Positions 52,792-61,274 of a stretch of DNA of 64,000 bases are shown here, one piece after another (position 1 is the stretch's first letter; every line of letters starts with the position of its first letter). The position numbers and the translations under genes are program-made. The stretch spans positions 1-64,000 of the forward strand of contig JADJQF010000005.1 in the NCBI GenBank assembly GCA_016712885.1, written 5' to 3'. Below the pieces are notes generated by a model. It made no database searches. It had not been told where the DNA came from and saw only the letters and a program-made list of their open reading frames with translations. The stretch is from Candidatus Flexicrinis proximus (GTDB lineage: Bacteria; Chloroflexota; Anaerolineae; Aggregatilineales; Phototrophicaceae).

Positions 52792-54477
52792 CTAGATAAA
52801 TAACGGCTCCTGATAAACCCCAAACGCTTGACGCATAACCGCCGTCATCTCGCCCAGAGTAGCGTCTGCGCGGGCTGCAGCTAATATGTACGGCATGGCG
52901 TTTTCATGTTCGTCCTGGCAGGCCCGTCTCAACGCATTCAGCGACCGATCAGTTGCATCGTTGTCTCTATCGCGACGCAAGGCAGCGAGTCGGTCGTACT
53001 GACGCTGAAAACCTTCAGGATCCATTTCCAGGATCGGAATTTTGAGCGGCTCGTTGACGACATAGCCGTTCACCCCGACGAAAGTGCGATTTCCTGAATC
53101 GAGTTCCTGCTGGTGTCTATAGCTGGCATCAGCGATCTCCTGTTGAAAGAAACCCGCGTTCAGGGCAGGAATCACGCCGCCAAATTCATCAATCCGTCTG
53201 AAATACTCGTAAACCCCTGCTTCGGTTTGGTTAGTCAATGCCTCGACAAAGTAACTGCCGCCAAGGGGATCGATCGTATTTGCAGCGCCGCTTTCCTCAG
53301 CAATTACCTGCTGTGTACGCAGCGCGATTCGTACGGCATGTTCACTGGGCAAGGCGAGGGCTTCATCCATGCTGTTAGTGTGGAGCGACTGCGTGCCGCC
53401 GACTACCGCAGCAAGCGCCTGCAGCGCGACGCGGGCGATATTAACTTCGGGCTGCTGTGCTGTCAGACTCACTCCCGCGGTCTGTGAGTGAAACCGGCAA
53501 AGCCAGGATCGCGGGTTCTTTGCTTTGAATGTCTCACGCATTTCGCGCGCCCAGATACGTCGTGCGGCCCGCATCTTGGCAATTTCTTCAAAAAAGTCGT
53601 TATGAACGTTGAAAAAGAAACTGAGACGCGGCGCGAATTCATCGATATCAAGCCCGCGGGCCAGACCCCACCGCACATATTCGAGACCATCGGCCAACGT
53701 AAAAGCCAATTCCTGTACTGCGGTGCTGCCTGCCTCACGGATGTGGTAGCCGCTGATGCTGATCGTATTCCACTCCGGAAGGTGCTTTGCCCCGTACTCA
53801 ATCGTATCAGTGACAAGCCGCATCGATGGTTCGGGCGGGAAAATGAACTCTTTTTGTGCGATGAACTCTTTCAGAATATCGTTCTGCAGGGTGCCGCGGA
53901 GTTTACTTGCAGGGACGCCCCGTTTTTCGGCCGCTGCGATATAGAAGGCCCAAATCACGGCTGCAGGACTATTGATGGTCATGCTCGTCGTGACTTTCTC
54001 AAGCGGAATGCCATCCAACAGGATTTCCATATCACGCAATGAGCTGATGGCAACCCCACATGACCCAAATTCACCCATTGCTTCCGGGGCATCGGAGTCA
54101 TATCCCATGAGGGTCGGCAGATCGAAGGCAATCGACAATCCCATGTTGCCTTGCGAAATCAGATACTTGAAGCGCTCATTCGTTTCCTCAGCCGTCCCGA
54201 AACCCGCGAACATCCGCATGGTCCACAGTTTTGCGCGATGTCCCGTCGCGTGGATACCGCGCGTAAATGGGAATTCACCGGGAAAACCCAGGTCATGTTC
54301 GTAATTAAGTTCAGAGATATCTACGGGGGTATAGAGCCGGTTTACGGGAACGCCCGACAGAGTGGTAAAGCTGCTACGGCGCTCGGGGAGTCTATCAAGC
54401 GTTGGTTCGAGTGTGTTTGTGCCCCAAGCATTGAGCGCATTTCCAAGTATTGTCAGTAATTGCGGGTCAAAGGTCAT
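52792..54477 (-). CDS. Methylmalonyl-CoA mutase family large subunit, second paralogue
   Basis: 561-residue catalytic domain without cobalamin-binding domain. FPGEFPFTRGIHATGHRAKL, WTMRMFAGFGTAEETNERF, QGNMGLSIAFDLPTLMGYDS and ISISGYHIREAGSTAVQEL place it in the family. The residue aligned to the substrate Tyr of methylmalonyl-CoA mutase (TMY) is His (TGH), so the substrate may be another acyl-CoA. The neighbour polA is separated by about 90 bases. A cognate B12 subunit is not in the window. Confidence 0.88.
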   Translation of the reverse strand: MTFDPQLLTILGNALNAWGTNTLEPTLDRLPERRSSFTTLSGVPVNRLYTPVDISELNYEHDLGFPGEFPFTRGIHATGHRAKLWTMRMFAGFGTAEETNERFKYLISQGNMGLSIAFDLPTLMGYDSDAPEAMGEFGSCGVAISSLRDMEILLDGIPLEKVTTSMTINSPAAVIWAFYIAAAEKRGVPASKLRGTLQNDILKEFIAQKEFIFPPEPSMRLVTDTIEYGAKHLPEWNTISISGYHIREAGSTAVQELAFTLADGLEYVRWGLARGLDIDEFAPRLSFFFNVHNDFFEEIAKMRAARRIWAREMRETFKAKNPRSWLCRFHSQTAGVSLTAQQPEVNIARVALQALAAVVGGTQSLHTNSMDEALALPSEHAVRIALRTQQVIAEESGAANTIDPLGGSYFVEALTNQTEAGVYEYFRRIDEFGGVIPALNAGFFQQEIADASYRHQQELDSGNRTFVGVNGYVVNEPLKIPILEMDPEGFQRQYDRLAALRRDRDNDATDRSLNALRRACQDEHENAMPYILAAARADATLGEMTAVMRQAFGVYQEPLFI

Positions 54478-54762
54478 TGCTAGAATCTCTCTCTTGCCTG
54501 CAAGAAACTACGGGGGGTGGAGGTCTGCTCGCAACTCTTACGAATCGCGAAGACTCAGCGCAGATCGTAGAACAATTCTAGTATATCGAAATCAGGGCTG
54601 AACTCTTTATCGATCACATCACGCCGGAGATGAACGCATACTGACTCGGTTCTAAGTTATGGCACGGATTAGACGCACGTACGACGACAATTGGCGCGGC
54701 ACACGCTGATTGGCATGTTCGCACCATATTTGGATCAACCCGTGCCACCCGCCCTGGAACAC
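54478..54762. other. Intergenic, no gene recognised
   Basis: 285 bases between the mutase start and the fabG stop. No family-like frame, RNA fold or repeat was noticed. Confidence 0.4.
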
Positions 54763-55503
54763 CTACATCGCCATCCCACCGTCAACGTTGAGCACCTGCC
54801 CCGTGATATAGGCCGCGTCGTCTGAGGCCAGGAACGCCGTAGCCTTAGCGATCTCCTCAGGCGTTCCCCAACGTCCGAGTGGAATCACGCTGTTCAGCTG
54901 CTTAACAAGGTTTTCGGCCAGATCTTTTGTCAAGTCCGTCAGTACAAATCCCGGTGCGACTGCATTGACGGTGATGCCTCGGTTGGCATATTCGCGCGCG
55001 AGGGCTTTCGTAAGGCCCAAAAGTCCGGCCTTGGAAGCACTGTAATTTGTTTGTCCCGCCTGGCCGACCACTCCACTTACACTGCTGACGTTAATGATTC
55101 GGCCATAACGCTTACGCATCATCACCCCAATTGCCGCCTTACAGCACAGCCAGGCGCTTTTGAGGTTTGTTTCGATGACCGCGTCGAAATCCTCAGGCTT
55201 CATACGAATGATCAGGTTGTCGCGCGTAGTACCGGCATTGTTGACGAGAATATCGACCTTGCCAAACGCTTCGATTGACCTCTTAAAGAGCTCATCCACT
55301 GCCGCCGCATCAGCGACATTCGCTTGGACTGCAATCGCCTTTCCGCCAGCCTCATTGATTAACCCGACGACCTCGTCAGCGGCGGCCGGGCTGCTTCTGT
55401 AGTTAACGACCACAGATGCCCCACGCGAGGCAAGTTCGATCGCAATAGCACGGCCAATCCCGCGGCTGGCTCCAGTTACAATTGCTACACGCTCCGCCAA
55501 CAT
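54763..55503 (-). CDS. fabG: 3-oxoacyl-ACP reductase
   Basis: 246-residue short-chain dehydrogenase that reduces 3-oxoacyl-ACP in fatty-acid synthesis. VAIVTGASRGIGRAIAIELA is the NADPH site, NNAGTTRDNLIIRM and the INVSSVSGV serine, then TNYSASKAGLLGLTKALA the Tyr-x3-Lys catalytic pair. The end YITGQVLNVDGGMAM is the typical FabG terminus. Other SDR functions cannot be excluded, but the NAGTTRDNLI segment favours FabG. It lies 13 bases after the ADA-like gene. Confidence 0.9.
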   Translation of the reverse strand: MLAERVAIVTGASRGIGRAIAIELASRGASVVVNYRSSPAAADEVVGLINEAGGKAIAVQANVADAAAVDELFKRSIEAFGKVDILVNNAGTTRDNLIIRMKPEDFDAVIETNLKSAWLCCKAAIGVMMRKRYGRIINVSSVSGVVGQAGQTNYSASKAGLLGLTKALAREYANRGITVNAVAPGFVLTDLTKDLAENLVKQLNSVIPLGRWGTPEEIAKATAFLASDDAAYITGQVLNVDGGMAM

Positions 55504-55516
55504 GTCTTGTTCCTTC

Positions 55517-56551
55517 CTACTTCAAATGTTCGGCGCGCAGCTTCGCCACCTGCGCCCGGATCTCACCCGACAGTGCGGATTTCTGGTCGTCATCCAGCCC
55601 ACTTGCGTTCAATGCGTTAATGACAAGCGCGTCAAGTTCGTTCGCCCCTAGTCCAGCCGCCGTCGCAGCAGAGAGGTACTGCTCCGTCGTCGATTTTCCG
55701 GCCCGGGCAGGCGTATTGGCAGTCAGCGTAACTTTGACGCCGGTGTCGATCAAAGGCTTGAGGGGATAGTCCGCTATCGAGGGGACAAATCCCATGTCAA
55801 CAGACTGAGACAGCGCGACATCAACAGTTACGTCCTTCTCGACAATCTTGGAGATCAATTCAGGAACGCCGCCCACGGGCCAGGCCGTTATCATACGGGT
55901 AACCAGCAGTCCTTCCAGAACCTCGTTAATCCCATTCGCGCCGGTGTGATCTCCCACCCTTGCTACGCGCGCGATACCCTTGCGCTCGGCACCGCTAAAT
56001 GCACGCTCGTAGTTCACGAGCTGCTGACCAGCTTCGTTTCCTGAAAGCCCGATTGCGACAACTCCGTGCTTACGGCCGGCGGGGCTATTTGCCGAGCGAA
56101 CGATTTCGTCCGCACGGCGGGCCTCATCGCGAGGGATATTGAATACCCAGGCCATCTCAATTCCCCACCCGCGTTTTGCACGGTCACGGCCATCAGAAAG
56201 CGCTTCCATCAGGGATTCAAAGGGAACCTCGCTGCCCAGATATCGTGTCGGGGTGATGCCCAACTCGGCATATTTGACGTTCTGTTTGGCGAGCTGTACG
56301 CCGACATCGTAAACCAAGCGGGTCAGGTCTTCCGGGTCACGAACCCATTGGCTGATTGCCGTATACAGCTCTTCGATTTTGCCCATCTCTGGTGTATCGA
56401 GAGCCTTTACAATCGGGATTGCCTGGCGGGTCCGAAGCGGGATCTCGTTCATTTCGGCCAGATTGGTCCAGGTAGCTGTCGGGACAGCTCCCTCGAACTG
56501 CAGGCCAAGTTCGATCTTAGGCATCGCGCGGATATATGATTCAATGGACAT
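55517..56551 (-). CDS. Adenosine-deaminase-fold protein lacking the metal and catalytic residues
   Basis: 344 residues, aligned end to end with adenosine/AMP deaminases: YIRAMPKIELGLQFEGAVPT matches the PKxELHxHLxG start, HGVVAIGLSGNEAG the GIDLAGDE segment, ARVGDHTGANGINEVLEGLL the HAGE segment, and GVKVTLTANTPARAG the LNTDDP segment. The metal ligands are gone: HxH is GLQ, the HAGE His/Glu are Arg/Asp and the Asp pair is Ala-Asn/Thr. The RxGHG histidine is Thr. It should not deaminate adenosine by the known mechanism. It starts 5 bases after pyrG, suggesting co-expression with nucleotide metabolism. It could bind a nucleoside or act as a regulator. Confidence 0.8.
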   Translation of the reverse strand: MSIESYIRAMPKIELGLQFEGAVPTATWTNLAEMNEIPLRTRQAIPIVKALDTPEMGKIEELYTAISQWVRDPEDLTRLVYDVGVQLAKQNVKYAELGITPTRYLGSEVPFESLMEALSDGRDRAKRGWGIEMAWVFNIPRDEARRADEIVRSANSPAGRKHGVVAIGLSGNEAGQQLVNYERAFSGAERKGIARVARVGDHTGANGINEVLEGLLVTRMITAWPVGGVPELISKIVEKDVTVDVALSQSVDMGFVPSIADYPLKPLIDTGVKVTLTANTPARAGKSTTEQYLSAATAAGLGANELDALVINALNASGLDDDQKSALSGEIRAQVAKLRAEHLK

Positions 56552-56555
56552 GGGA

Positions 56556-58208
56556 CTATCCTTCTTTGGGATCGCTAGGAATGGCAGACGCTTTATGATG
56601 GCCGAGCGCTGCCCGAACTAAGCCGGTAAACAGCGGATGCGGGTTATTCGGACGGCTAGCGAATTCGGGGTGAAACTGAGAACCGACCATGTATGGGTGA
56701 TCGCTGATTTCGGCAATCTCGACCAATCCACCATTAGGGCTCAGACCGCTGAAGACCATTCCGGCGTCCTCGAACGCGTTCCGAAACTCGTTATTGAATT
56801 CGAAACGGTGACGGTGACGTTCCTGAATGACCGACTGCTTATCGTACGCTGCCCACGACTTCGTGCCTTCTTTAAGCTGACAAGGATAATGGCCGAGGCG
56901 CATGGTGCCCCCCATCTCCTTTACATCCTTCTGATCGAGCATGAGATCAATGATATTGTGCTCGCTGCCGCTCTCAAACTCGGCACTGTTAGCGTCCTCC
57001 AGTTGCAGGACATTGCGTGCATATTCAATGCACATGGTCTGCATCCCGAGGCAAAGACCGAGATAAGGAACCTTCTTCTCCCGTGCAAACCGGGCAGCGA
57101 AAATCTTGCCCTCTATGCCGCGCACGCCAAACCCGCCGGGTACGATGATCCCGTCCAATTCATCGAGCTGATCGTAGCCGCGGCCTTTTTCAAGGTCAGT
57201 CGAATGAATCCAGGAGATTTCCGCCCTTGAGTCCAGCATACTTGCGGCGTGATAGATCGCCTCTTTTACGCTCATATACGCGTCGTGCAGCTCGACGTAC
57301 TTGCCCACGATACCGATCTTCACGGTGTGCTTTGGTGTTGCACGCATCCGCTTGACCATGGCACGCCATTCCTCGAGCGCAGGGGGCTTCACCATTGTCT
57401 TCAACTGCAACTTCTGGACCAGGAAATCGCCCAGGCCGGCGTCCTCAAGCGCAAGAGGGACGTCGTATAACAGGTCAGTGGTGACCAGCGGAATTACAGC
57501 GTTCTCCTCTACGTCACAGAAGAGCGCTATTTTTCCACAGATGTCCTTCGAGACCGGATAGTCGGTACGGGCAATAATGACGTGAGGCTGGATGCCGACA
57601 CTCCGAAGGTCGCGGACACTGTGCTGGGTCGGCTTGGTTTTGAGTTCCCCGGTCGCGCCAATGTGAGGCAGAAACGTCACATGGATGTAGCATGTGTCTT
57701 CGCGCGGCAGGCTTTGCCTCATCTGGCGAATTGCTTCCAGAAAGGGCTGACCTTCAATGTCGCCGACCGTGCCACCCACCTCGACAATCACGATGTCCGG
57801 CTGTGTATGCAAGCCCACCAACCGAATGCGCCGTTTGATCTCGTTCGTGATGTGAGGCACAACCTGGATAGTCGCCCCGAGTAGATCGCCGTGGCGCTCC
57901 TGACCGATGATGAAACTGTAGACTTGCCCTGCCGTAACATTGCAGTTCCGGTTGAGTTCTTCATCAGTGAAGCGTTCATAGTGGCCTAGATCGAGATCGG
58001 TCTCGGCTCCATCCGAAGTCACGAACACCTCACCATGCTGATATGGGCTCATGGTGCCGGGATCAACGTTGAGATACGGATCGAGTTTCTGAATGGCCAC
58101 CTTGAGGCCACGCGCCTTGAGGATGCGTCCGATTGCCGCAGCAGTGACGCCTTTTCCGACAGAGCTCACTACGCCGCCGGTACAGAATATGTACTTGGGA
58201 TTTGACAT
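56556..58208 (-). CDS. pyrG: CTP synthase
   Basis: 550 residues; makes CTP from UTP with glutamine. Amidoligase domain: YIFCTGGVVSSVGKGVTAAA, then KLDPYLNVDPGTMSPYQHGE and VEVGGTVGDIEGQPFLEAIR. Glutaminase domain: IIVPGGFGVRGIEGKI, YLGLCLGMQTMCIEYARNV with the nucleophile Cys, and SQFHPEFASRPNNPHPLF with the catalytic His and Glu. Complete and canonical. It heads a tight operon with the ADA-like gene (5-base gap) and fabG. Confidence 0.97.
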   Translation of the reverse strand: MSNPKYIFCTGGVVSSVGKGVTAAAIGRILKARGLKVAIQKLDPYLNVDPGTMSPYQHGEVFVTSDGAETDLDLGHYERFTDEELNRNCNVTAGQVYSFIIGQERHGDLLGATIQVVPHITNEIKRRIRLVGLHTQPDIVIVEVGGTVGDIEGQPFLEAIRQMRQSLPREDTCYIHVTFLPHIGATGELKTKPTQHSVRDLRSVGIQPHVIIARTDYPVSKDICGKIALFCDVEENAVIPLVTTDLLYDVPLALEDAGLGDFLVQKLQLKTMVKPPALEEWRAMVKRMRATPKHTVKIGIVGKYVELHDAYMSVKEAIYHAASMLDSRAEISWIHSTDLEKGRGYDQLDELDGIIVPGGFGVRGIEGKIFAARFAREKKVPYLGLCLGMQTMCIEYARNVLQLEDANSAEFESGSEHNIIDLMLDQKDVKEMGGTMRLGHYPCQLKEGTKSWAAYDKQSVIQERHRHRFEFNNEFRNAFEDAGMVFSGLSPNGGLVEIAEISDHPYMVGSQFHPEFASRPNNPHPLFTGLVRAALGHHKASAIPSDPKEG

Positions 58209-58302
58209 GTCCCTCGTCTGCTCCTAAACAAAAAACACGGCGCGGCCAACGTGGCCCGCCGACGGCTTACCGGTGGATTGCGATGCAGTAACGACGCGCC
58301 AA

Positions 58303-58674
58303 TCAGATCAGTTTGGCAAGGTCATCCGCAGCACGTCGCATTTCCAAGAAAATCAGGCCTAAACGAGCATCCTCACGTACAAGCGAGGTAAGCACCGCTT
58401 CCATCCCGACCGACACCAGAACAACGTAACCGCCCTTGCCGCGTACATACACCTGTTCAAGCGCGCCGCGACCGAGCTCGGCTGCGATACGCTCACCCAA
58501 GGACAACATCGCCGCAGACATCGCCGATACGCGGTCTTCTTCCACGCCCACCGGCAGCGACGATGCTATACTCAAGCCATCGACACTGATGACCGCTGAA
58601 GCCTCCATGCCCGGACCTGCCGCGTGAAGATCCCGCAGGCGATCCACCATGAGTTCCGTCCGCGATTTAGCCAT
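58303..58674 (-). CDS. Roadblock/LC7-domain protein
   Basis: 123 residues from ATG 58674 (AGAGGAG upstream). A single Roadblock/LC7 fold: LRDLHAAGPGMEASAVISVD, GLSIASSLPVG, MSAAMLSLGERIAAELGRG and KGGYVVLVSVGMEAVLTSLV. Such proteins regulate small Ras-like GTPases (MglA type) but no GTPase gene is next to it. It lies upstream of and divergent from MoxR/DUF58. Start at 58746 would add a basic tail without a ribosome-binding site. Confidence 0.8.
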   Translation of the reverse strand: MAKSRTELMVDRLRDLHAAGPGMEASAVISVDGLSIASSLPVGVEEDRVSAMSAAMLSLGERIAAELGRGALEQVYVRGKGGYVVLVSVGMEAVLTSLVREDARLGLIFLEMRRAADDLAKLI

Positions 58675-58908
58675 GCGCTTCGCGCTCCTCTGTCCCGAAA
58701 AATCGGGGTGCTGCGCCCAAGAACTGCCCGTATAAAACACGTTCATTGTAGCAGAAATCCGCCGGGGCGCAAAAAAGAACGCAAGGGTATACTGTTAACC
58801 GTGTGAACGAGGGGCCTGCCGTACTTGTGCCGTAGGGCGACCGCGTACCGCCTTATCCGCTGGAATCATCTATAATGAGTTCCACGTAAAGCAGAGTGAA
58901 TTCAAACG

Positions 58909-59904
58909 ATGAGTGATCGCGCAACGAATGAGCGTAATGCCCGCGTAACGGGTGAAGCTCCAAACGTCGTCGGACTGGTACAGACCGTCGCTGAACGAAT
59001 CGTCCAGTCTGTTGGACAGGTCATTTTCGGCAAACGCAACGAAATTCGCCTGACGGTACTTGGGCTCCTGTCTCAGGGGCATATCCTGCTCGAGGACATC
59101 CCGGGCGTCGGCAAGACGATGATGGCTAAAGCTCTGGCTCGCTCGCTCGGGGTACGCTTTAACCGGTTACAGTTCACGCCCGACATGCTTCCCTCTGATG
59201 TCACCGGTGTTTCGATCTTTAACCAGGAAACGCGACAGTTTGAGTTCCGCGCGGGTCCGATATTTGCGCAGATAGTGCTCGCCGACGAAATCAACCGCGC
59301 CACCGCGAAGACTCAATCCGCGCTCCTTGAGGCGATGGAAGAGCGTCAGGTCACGGTCGACGGCCAAACTTACCAGATGTACGATCCTTTCCTGATCATC
59401 GCCACACAAAATCCCATCGAGTATGAAGGGACGTTCCCGTTACCTGAAGCTCAGCTTGACCGCTTCATGATCAGAATTCAGCTGGGCTATCCGAGTCCGG
59501 CCGAAGAGCTGGTGGTCCTGTCCGCGCAGCAATTTGAACACCCCATCAACAACATGAAACAAGTGGTGTCAGCTAGCGAACTCACGGCAGCGCAGCGCGC
59601 TATTCGCGAAGTGTATGTCGCCGAAGAGATCAAGCGGTACATCGTCGATTTGGTTACTGCGTCCCGCAATCATCCCAAGGTCTATCTTGGCGCAAGTCCG
59701 CGCGGTTCCCTCGCGCTCTTTCGCTGCGCCCAGACACGTGCTGCAATGGCTGGACGCGACTACGTTATTCCTGACGATGTAAAGGCACTGGCTGAAGTTA
59801 CTCTTGCCCATCGCATCATTGCACATGATCGGGACGAGAACACGCGGATCATCGTTCAAGAGATCCTGCAATATACTGCCGTGCCGGGTGCATCGCCACG
59901 GTAA
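58909..59904 (+). CDS. MoxR-family AAA+ ATPase
   Basis: 331 residues. LLEDIPGVGKTMMAKALARS is Walker A, QIVLADEINRATAKTQSALL Walker B, and ATQNPIEYEGTFPLPEAQLD carries sensor 1 and the MoxR PLPEAQ motif. GASPRGSLALFRCAQTRAAM is sensor 2. MoxR proteins act as chaperones for assembling other proteins and are usually paired with DUF58 and von Willebrand proteins; a DUF58 gene follows after 5 bases. No ideal Shine-Dalgarno, but the family-like start supports ATG 58909. Confidence 0.92.
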   Translation: MSDRATNERNARVTGEAPNVVGLVQTVAERIVQSVGQVIFGKRNEIRLTVLGLLSQGHILLEDIPGVGKTMMAKALARSLGVRFNRLQFTPDMLPSDVTGVSIFNQETRQFEFRAGPIFAQIVLADEINRATAKTQSALLEAMEERQVTVDGQTYQMYDPFLIIATQNPIEYEGTFPLPEAQLDRFMIRIQLGYPSPAEELVVLSAQQFEHPINNMKQVVSASELTAAQRAIREVYVAEEIKRYIVDLVTASRNHPKVYLGASPRGSLALFRCAQTRAAMAGRDYVIPDDVKALAEVTLAHRIIAHDRDENTRIIVQEILQYTAVPGASPR

Positions 59905-59909
59905 GCGCT

Positions 59910-61169
59910 ATGACTCAGCCTAACCGGCGCAACATCATCTACATTTTGATCTCCGGCAGTCTGCTCGTTGGATTGTTTACGGGCGAACAGATGCTGTTCA
60001 GTGTTGCCTATCTGTTGGGTGGAATCCTGATCGTCTCGATGATTTGGGCGCTTTTTGCCGTCCGCTGGATCAGGATCTCGCGTAGAACACACGCACAGCA
60101 TGCACAGGTCGGCAAAATGATTGAAGAATCTTTTGTCGTGAGGAACACCGCCGTGATTCCCAAACTCTGGATAGAAGTGCGCGACCACTCCAATCTCCCT
60201 AATCACAAGGCCAGCCATGTTGTGCCAGCGATGGCCGGTCTAGGCCGGTATCAGTGGAACGTTCAGACGCTCTGCCTTTCCCGCGGCGAATTCCGGCTTG
60301 GCGGACTCACGCTCGTCAGCGGTGACCCTTTCGGATTCTTTGTCACTCCGCGCGAGATCAAGGACGATAAACGTCTGCTAGTCTATCCGGAAGTGATGCC
60401 AATCAAGCGGTTCGAGCTTCCAGCGGGGTTGACGTCTGGCGGTGAGTCGCAGCGGAAGCGCTCTGCAACAGTGACGACAAACGCGTCAGGCGTGCGCGAC
60501 TATGTTCCCGGGGACAGCCTGAACCGGGTGCACTGGAAGTCCACCGCGCGCAAGGATCGCCTCATCGTCAAGGAATTTGAGATTGATCCGATTGTAGACA
60601 TCTGGCTGTTCGCTGACTTTTCGGCGCAGTCACTGGTTGAGGATCCTTCGGTTCAGCGAATCAACGGCATTGGGCCGGTTTTGCCTCGTGGAGGCGGGCT
60701 TCCCCCTTCGTCCGAGGAGTACGTGGCAACGATTTCGGCTTCGATCGCTCAACACTTCATTAGTCAGGATCGTGCTGTTGGTTTTGCGGCGCACGTCCCC
60801 ACCAGAAGAAGTATTCAGCCGGATCGATCACAACGCCAGCTTCGGGACATCCTCGAAGCGCTGGCTGTTGCGCGCAGCCTGAGCGAATACTCTCTGGGAC
60901 AAATGCTGCAGCTGGAGACACAGGTCTTCACGCGTGGCACGACGCTCATCATTGTCACATCTTCGTGGGATACGACATGGATTGGCCGCGCACAGCGGCT
61001 GCTCAGACGGGGTATAAAGCCGACAGTTGTACTAGTGGACCCAAGTTCATTCAATTCCTTGATCAGTAGTGAAGAAATGCGCCGCGCACTTAAAGGCGCC
61101 GGTATTCCTTACCTGCTAGTCCGCAAGGACGACAGCCTGACGACGATATTGAGCAACAAACCCAGTTAG
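59910..61169 (+). CDS. DUF58 membrane protein paired with MoxR
   Basis: 419 residues. Two N-terminal membrane helices (about 9-30 and 32-50) anchor a cytoplasmic or exported domain. The conserved DUF58 motif is GVRDYVPGDSLNRVHWKSTA then RKDRLIVKEFEIDP. DRAVGFAAHVPTR and TTLIIVTSSWDTTW follow the family end. The function of DUF58 is unknown; it is thought to be a MoxR client. Spacing of 5 bases to the MoxR gene indicates one operon, ended by the terminator at 61220. Confidence 0.88.
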   Translation: MTQPNRRNIIYILISGSLLVGLFTGEQMLFSVAYLLGGILIVSMIWALFAVRWIRISRRTHAQHAQVGKMIEESFVVRNTAVIPKLWIEVRDHSNLPNHKASHVVPAMAGLGRYQWNVQTLCLSRGEFRLGGLTLVSGDPFGFFVTPREIKDDKRLLVYPEVMPIKRFELPAGLTSGGESQRKRSATVTTNASGVRDYVPGDSLNRVHWKSTARKDRLIVKEFEIDPIVDIWLFADFSAQSLVEDPSVQRINGIGPVLPRGGGLPPSSEEYVATISASIAQHFISQDRAVGFAAHVPTRRSIQPDRSQRQLRDILEALAVARSLSEYSLGQMLQLETQVFTRGTTLIIVTSSWDTTWIGRAQRLLRRGIKPTVVLVDPSSFNSLISSEEMRRALKGAGIPYLLVRKDDSLTTILSNKPS

Positions 61170-61219
61170 GGCGCCTTTAGGCCTGCTGAAATTGTTCGCC
61201 GAATCGCATGTTTCAATAG

Positions 61220-61255
61220 AAAAAGGGCCATGTCACTTCTGACACGACCCTTTTT
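61220..61255. terminator. Bidirectional terminator between DUF58 gene and rpoC
   Basis: AAAAAGGG pairs with CCCTTTTT, and inside it TGTCA pairs with TGACA around a CTTC loop. A-rich and T-rich arms serve both converging genes. Confidence 0.88.
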
Positions 61256-61274
61256 CGTTAGTGCTGGTTCTTAC

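Noticed and set aside
36633..54477. The two mutase genes as a recombined or split single gene
   Set aside because: Both are full length, differ throughout and sit 15 kb apart; shared stretches reflect conserved family motifs.
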